A stretch of 53,920 bases of DNA from Mucilaginibacter phenanthrenivorans (GTDB lineage Bacteria; Bacteroidota; Bacteroidia; Sphingobacteriales; Sphingobacteriaceae), in contig NZ_JAHVAP010000020.1 in NCBI RefSeq assembly GCF_024721155.1, positions 1 to 53,920 on the forward strand, written 5' to 3'. The notes under the pieces are model-generated. The model made no database searches, was not told the origin of the DNA, and saw nothing but the letters and a program-made list of their open reading frames with translations. Below are positions 49,806 to 53,920 of this stretch, one piece after another. Both the position numbers and the translations under genes were made by a program. The stretch's first letter is position 1. Every line of letters starts with the position of its first letter.

Positions 49806-51800
49806 TTAAATATATTTTACTTGTTCAGGAAACCATACCGTCATCTCTCCTTTACCCCGGTTAGCCCATGAGTAATAGGGGATTGCGGTCATTGTTTTAT
49901 TTGTTGTACTGATGGTTTGCGCTGATTCGTTAACATCAACGCTTTTTACATCACCCTTTAAAACCGTAACGCCATTTAGCAGGTCAGGTTGGTAGGTGGC
50001 AGTAAACACGGTGTTTTTTGGCACGATGATATTGCTGGCTTTGCCGTCATTATCCTTCCATTCTGCACAATACATTAATGGTCCGCGTTGCAGGGAAATC
50101 TTTCCGCTATCATCAGTAAGGCTGGCGTTGGCAACTACGCGCTGCACATCCATCGGCAGAGTAAGCTCAACCTTATCGTTCTTTTTCCATTTTTTGCTGA
50201 TTACGGCGTAGCCATTCTTCAATTGGTAATCAACAGCTTTGCCGTTAACTTTTATTTCTATTTTTTGTGCCGATGACTGCTCATAGCTGTAAAGCGTTGA
50301 CGGGATAGCCTGGTTCTGTGTCCATCCCGGGATGCGGATCTTCAGGTTCATTTCCATAGCAGCAGCCGGGTCAATGGTAAATGCGAGGCCGCCATCCCAT
50401 GGGTAATTATTTTGCTGGGTTATCTTTAAAATTTTATTGTTCACCTTCAAATTAGCAGTGCCGCTGATGAAAAGGTTTATATAAACATCATTACCATTTT
50501 GGGCATACATATAGCCTGGAATTGACGGCAGGAACCGCGCCACATTGGTGGGGCAGCATGAACATACGAACCAACCGGAACGTGAGCGCTCTAAATCAGG
50601 ATAGTTAAAACTGTCGCTTACCTGCATGGCATTGGTATAGAAAAATGTGTTGCCATCCAGGCCAACGCCCGAGATCAACCCGTTGTACAGGGTTTTCTCC
50701 ATTACGTCAATATATTTTGAATCTCCGTGCAACAGGAACATGCGCTGGTTCCAGAAAACGCTGCCGATAGCCGCGCAGGTTTCATTGTAAGCCGTCGCAT
50801 TTGGTAATTCGTAATTATCGCCAAACCGCTCACCATCGCCAACGGCGCCAATGCTCCCCTGCACATACATTTTTTTAGTGACCATGTTGTTCCAGATCTT
50901 GTCGATGGCTTTTACGTAAGCAGTATCGCCGGTTAGGGCAGCAACATCGGTCATGCCTGAATATAGGTACATTGCCCTTACCGCATGACCTTCAGCTTCA
51001 TCCTGGTCTACAACCGGCTCATTATCCTGGAAATAAACGCCGTTCTCGTATGGGTTTTTGCTGCGCTTATCGTATTGTTTTATGCCGCGTTGGTCTATAA
51101 AGAATTTTGCGAGGGTTAAATAGTCGGTTTTCCCGGTGATGCGGTAAAGCCTTACCAAACCCATTTCAACAATTTCGTGGCCGGGGGCAACATGTTTCTT
51201 GTCCGGTCCGAATGTGCGTACCAGCAGGTCCGCATTTTTTAGCGCAATGTTTAAGAAATTGCGCTTGCCGGTTGCCATATAATGCGCTGCCGCAGCCTCG
51301 AACATGTGGCCGCAATTATATAATTCATGGCTCATCTTCCCCTCGTTTACCCAGCGCTCAGGTCCTGCTGCCGAAATGGGGTGTGCCGGGTTTATGCTTC
51401 GTGCAGTATATAAGTAGCCATCTGGCTCCTGCGCGCGACCAACAATAGCGATCAGCGAATCTATATAAGCAGATAGCTTTGGGTCGGGGTGTACTGCGAG
51501 TGAATAAGAGGCACCTTCAATAGTTTTATAAATATCGGTATCATCAAAAGGATATACGGTGCAAAATTTGCCTTTGTGTTCAGCAGCCATTATGAAGTTC
51601 TTGATGCGTCCGGTACTGTCACAACGTTTAAAGGATGCCGGGATAGTAACGGTGCGATTTGTCTCAATGCGCGACGTCCAGAAGTGGTCAGTAAGCTTTA
51701 CACTGGTAAAAGGTACCGGCTGGATAGGATAGTCCTGCTTCTGCGCGTCGGCAGCAAGCCAGCAGCAGGTTATAACCATTAAACTTAACTTCTTTAGCAT
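49806..51800 (-). CDS. Secreted GH127 beta-L-arabinofuranosidase
   Basis: 664 residues, signal peptide about 1-19. The catalytic (alpha/alpha)6 domain holds all zinc-site residues of the family: Glu340 and Cys342 in AYNETCAAIG and the Cys-Cys pair 415-416 in CSCCPTN, where the first acts as nucleophile in the Bifidobacterium enzyme HypBA1. C-terminal beta-sandwiches follow. HypBA1 releases L-arabinose from hydroxyproline-linked beta-L-arabino-oligosaccharides of extensin. It is the most upstream gene of a six-gene, same-strand metabolic set, with GH27 91 bases after it. Confidence 0.93.
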   Translation of the reverse strand: MLKKLSLMVITCCWLAADAQKQDYPIQPVPFTSVKLTDHFWTSRIETNRTVTIPASFKRCDSTGRIKNFIMAAEHKGKFCTVYPFDDTDIYKTIEGASYSLAVHPDPKLSAYIDSLIAIVGRAQEPDGYLYTARSINPAHPISAAGPERWVNEGKMSHELYNCGHMFEAAAAHYMATGKRNFLNIALKNADLLVRTFGPDKKHVAPGHEIVEMGLVRLYRITGKTDYLTLAKFFIDQRGIKQYDKRSKNPYENGVYFQDNEPVVDQDEAEGHAVRAMYLYSGMTDVAALTGDTAYVKAIDKIWNNMVTKKMYVQGSIGAVGDGERFGDNYELPNATAYNETCAAIGSVFWNQRMFLLHGDSKYIDVMEKTLYNGLISGVGLDGNTFFYTNAMQVSDSFNYPDLERSRSGWFVCSCCPTNVARFLPSIPGYMYAQNGNDVYINLFISGTANLKVNNKILKITQQNNYPWDGGLAFTIDPAAAMEMNLKIRIPGWTQNQAIPSTLYSYEQSSAQKIEIKVNGKAVDYQLKNGYAVISKKWKKNDKVELTLPMDVQRVVANASLTDDSGKISLQRGPLMYCAEWKDNDGKASNIIVPKNTVFTATYQPDLLNGVTVLKGDVKSVDVNESAQTISTTNKTMTAIPYYSWANRGKGEMTVWFPEQVKYI

Positions 51801-51893
51801 ATCCCGTTGGGTTAGTTGATTAAGTTGATTGGGTGAGTGGCTGATTGGGTTAGCTTCAGTCCGATCATTTACCTACCTACAATTAACTAATAT

Positions 51894-51901
51894 CAAAAGT
51901 A
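51894..51901 (-). promoter_or_regulatory. -7 element before the GH127 gene
   Basis: TACTTTTG on the minus strand matches TAnnTTTG exactly; TTTA lies 17 bases upstream as a weak -33. It would give a leader of about 90 nt and may start the whole glycosidase-hydroxyproline set. The surrounding gap 51801-52187 also holds a loose 8-base periodic repeat of TTGGGTGA type at about 51812-51855 and is otherwise AT-rich. Confidence 0.45.
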
Positions 51902-52187
51902 CGCACTGTAGAGATGTATAAATGGGGATTTTTTACCAGATTATAACAGTATTTTATCTTATTAATGTTGTTTGGTAATTTTTTAGGGGTAGGATAGTGG
52001 AAGAATAACTTTTAAAGCAACGTGTTTGTTGAAGAAAGTTACTAAGTTCCTAACCCAATATTAATACATACACAATCTTATATTAACAGTCGTAGGCAAA
52101 CTTAACACTTAGTTTATGATAAGCTTTAATACCGGTTCTACCTTTATTCCAGAAAACAAACACTAAAATCAAACAAAAAATTAATCT

Positions 52188-52547
52188 ATGAAAACCCCAA
52201 AGATCATTTTTACTGCTTTGTTAATGTGCTGCTTTTTTACAGGATTTGCCACCATTGAAAGCCTGACCGGCAAATGGACCGGTCTCCTAAAAACCGACCA
52301 GGGCGATGAGTACCCTTTGCTTTACAACTTTAAAATTGAGGGCAATGAACTTACCGGAACTGCCAAAACACCAACCGGCGATATGCCGATTAACGACGGC
52401 AAAATAACCGGGAATACTTTTACATTTAATGTAATTGTAAACAAAATGGAAATTGACCACACCGGCAGATTTTATGGCGATTCGGTAGGGGTGGATATCA
52501 GCTTAGGCGACATAAAATCGCATGCTACGCTGGTAAGAAAACCGTAG
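52188..52547 (+). CDS. Small secreted protein, paralog 1 of 3
   Basis: 119 residues, signal peptide about 1-21. The body is all-beta with LTGKWTGLLKTDQGDEYPL, YNFKIEGNELTGTAKTPTGD and PINDGKITGNTFTFNV, a pattern of a small lipocalin-like or sugar-binding-like barrel seen in many Sphingobacteriaceae proteins. No enzymatic residue is evident. It is the most diverged of three tandem copies. Confidence 0.7.
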   Translation: MKTPKIIFTALLMCCFFTGFATIESLTGKWTGLLKTDQGDEYPLLYNFKIEGNELTGTAKTPTGDMPINDGKITGNTFTFNVIVNKMEIDHTGRFYGDSVGVDISLGDIKSHATLVRKP

Positions 52548-52793
52548 TACGGTCTTTTTAAGGCAAACTTGAAGCAAGCCCCCATGAGAAAACCTGGTAA
52601 CCATACCGGGGCTGATTTTCCATCCCCCTAACTATAATGAGGAGTAACAAATGTTTGCCTAATCCTATGTTTTGAAATAGAAAAACTTTATTTTTAGAGA
52701 GGATAGTTCCGGTTGATGTTTCTGGATTATTAATTATATTTTAGTGTAACAGTTCTATCAAATAAAGCATCTTATAAAAAAACTAAACTTGTT

Positions 52794-53147
52794 ATGAAAA
52801 AGATTTTTACAACTACAGCATTATTATGCTGCTTTATGGTTTGCTTCGCGATAGTAGCAGACATTACCGGTAAATGGAGCGGCACCATTGTTACTCCTGA
52901 TGGACAGGATATCCCGGTATCTTATAATTTTAAGGTTGATGGAGAAAAGTTAACCGGCACCGCAGATTCTCCGCAAGGACAAGTAACAGTTGACGATGGT
53001 AAAATTAAGGGCGATACCTTCTCATTCAAAGTTTCAGTATCAGGAAATGATTACCCGCACACCGGTAAAATTTATGCGGATTCATTAGCAATGGATTTGG
53101 ATTTTGGCGGTCAGAAGGTACATTTTATTGTTAAGAAGGATAAATAG
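52794..53147 (+). CDS. Small secreted protein, paralog 2 of 3
   Basis: 117 residues, signal peptide about 1-20. DITGKWSGTIVTPDGQDIPV, YNFKVDGEKLTGTADSPQGQ and DDGKIKGDTFSFKVSV match the neighbouring copies segment by segment. The N-terminal 31 residues are nearly identical to paralog 3, pointing to recent duplication. Function unknown. The 246-base gap before it contains a weak AGCCCC/GGGGCT hairpin (52577-52613) and no gene. Confidence 0.7.
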   Translation: MKKIFTTTALLCCFMVCFAIVADITGKWSGTIVTPDGQDIPVSYNFKVDGEKLTGTADSPQGQVTVDDGKIKGDTFSFKVSVSGNDYPHTGKIYADSLAMDLDFGGQKVHFIVKKDK

Positions 53148-53179
53148 TATTTAGCTATTAAAGACATATCAGTTTCCAA

Positions 53180-53207
53180 CCCTGCCATTGCATATGGCGG
53201 GGTTTTT
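53180..53207 (+). terminator. Terminator after paralog 2
   Basis: CCCTGCCAT, TGCAT, ATGGCGGGG (one wobble pair) is followed by TTTTT. Confidence 0.8.
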
Positions 53208-53272
53208 ATTTATATTTAAAACCTATTGTGATACAGCGCAGTAGCCAACTCAAAAACTAAAATCAAGGGACA

Positions 53273-53638
53273 ATGAAAAAAAAGATTTTTACAAGTACGG
53301 CATTACTTTGTTGCTTTATGGTTTGCTTCGCCTTAGTTGCAGACCTTAACGGTAAATGGACCGGAACACTACACGCACCCGATGGTAACGACTATCCGTT
53401 AAACTACACCTTTAAGGTTGATGGCGATAAGCTTACCGGCACAGGTGAATCACCGCAGGGCTCAACGCCGATCACGGATGGCAAGGTTAGCGGCACAGAT
53501 TATTCATTTACAATTGACGTGGGCGGAGTTGCCGTTAAAAACAGCGGTAAACTATATCCCGAAGCTGATTCCCTGGGTATGGATATAGACTATAATGGTT
53601 ATAAAATGCATGCTACACTTAAGCGTAGCGATAAATAA
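53273..53638 (+). CDS. Small secreted protein, paralog 3 of 3
   Basis: 121 residues, signal peptide about 1-21. DLNGKWTGTLHAPDGNDYPL, YTFKVDGDKLTGTGESPQGS and TDGKVSGTDYSFTIDV align with paralogs 1 and 2. Each copy has its own transcription end, so they may be expressed differently. Confidence 0.7.
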   Translation: MKKKIFTSTALLCCFMVCFALVADLNGKWTGTLHAPDGNDYPLNYTFKVDGDKLTGTGESPQGSTPITDGKVSGTDYSFTIDVGGVAVKNSGKLYPEADSLGMDIDYNGYKMHATLKRSDK

Positions 53639-53656
53639 TTAAATAGCCTGTATTTC

Positions 53657-53695
53657 AAAAAGAGGAACCCACTGCAAACAGTGGGTTCCTCTTTT
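53657..53695 (+). terminator. Strong terminator after paralog 3
   Basis: A perfect 16-bp stem (53659-53674 with 53679-53694, core GAGGAACCCACTG) with loop CAAA ends in a T-tract. Confidence 0.9.
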
Positions 53696-53920
53696 TGCAT
53701 GGATTTGCGTGATGACAATCTGGATGAAAAATTAAAAGAGGTGCCGCGGAAATAAGGAGCGATATTCGAAGCCTTAAACGAGCGGCACCAGCGGTGTCCA
53801 ATATTGGTAGAAAACACACCGCAAAAAGCTTCGCGTGCCGTAGGTCAATGTCATTAAGTTAAGGGCCTAATACGCTGGTTTAAAGTTAGAAAAGGTTCGA
53901 TATTTGCTTTTAGATTGTTT
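53696..53920. other. Right end without a recognisable gene
   Basis: I see only short frames: MDLRDDNLDEKLKEVPRK (53699-53755) and an open stretch without start reading FEALNERHQRCPILVENTPQ up to a stop near 53853. They may be parts of a decayed gene, but no family is recognised. Confidence 0.35.

Noticed and set aside
53599..53817. Minus-strand 72-residue frame over the last terminator
   Set aside because: It runs through the hairpin and the 3' end of a real gene, and its product resembles no protein.

Overview
The window is from the chromosome of a Bacteroidota bacterium, most likely a Sphingobacteriaceae member close to Mucilaginibacter or Pedobacter. The reasons are the gene order rplC to rplQ with secY-map-infA-rpmJ inside it, zinc-free S14, S4 and L36, promoters of the TTTG-N19-TAnnTTTG type, AT-rich start regions with no clear Shine-Dalgarno, and secreted glycosidases of families GH27, GH31 and GH127. 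This assignment rests on gene content only; no database search was run.

Positions 1-16420 hold a TonB-C-domain gene on the minus strand and then the S10-spc-alpha ribosomal protein superoperon: rplC, D, W, B, rpsS, rplV, rpsC, rplP, rpmC, rpsQ, rplN, X, E, rpsN, rpsH, rplF, R, rpsE, rpmD, rplO, secY, map, infA, rpmJ, rpsM, rpsK, rpsD, rpoA, rplQ. It starts at a consensus promoter (984-1014) and ends at a strong terminator (16380-16414). rpsJ is not in front of rplC. S3 and L17 carry long low-complexity tails. Several junctions contain hairpins, including a terminator-like one between rpsD and rpoA.

Positions 16430-30430 hold accessory and housekeeping genes: a GNAT acetyltransferase, an orphan double-glycine, cysteine-rich peptide, a possible decayed gene, dnaK, a GH31 glucosidase, a sugar nucleotidyltransferase, an M42 aminopeptidase, a possible small RNA, an exported unknown protein, a second GNAT, acyl-CoA carboxylase beta subunit, a Na+/H+ antiporter ending in a 12-copy heptanucleotide repeat, and two small unknown genes.

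Positions 30459-41644 hold an MFS transporter behind a perfect 16-bp palindrome, a lipoprotein, a FrnE-type DsbA protein, an exported acetolactate decarboxylase, a Tat-signal threonine aldolase next to a glyoxalase remnant, a pair of M16 peptidases, a propeller-like exported protein, an AraC regulator and a macrodomain protein.

Positions 41772-51800 are the most interesting part. Six metabolic genes run in the same direction on the minus strand: GH127 beta-L-arabinofuranosidase, GH27 alpha-galactosidase, DapA-family deaminase, alpha-ketoglutarate semialdehyde dehydrogenase, hydroxyproline 2-epimerase and D-hydroxyproline dehydrogenase. Together they could strip the arabinose and galactose from plant extensin-type glycoproteins and convert the released 4-hydroxyproline to 2-oxoglutarate. 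A small GIY-YIG nuclease gene sits inside this set, flanked a few bases away on each side by near-identical 122-bp palindromic repeats; two further family members lie in neighbouring junctions. This looks like a nuclease-plus-repeat mobile unit.

The right end (52188-53920) holds three tandem paralogous small secreted proteins with terminators, then 220 bases without a recognisable gene.
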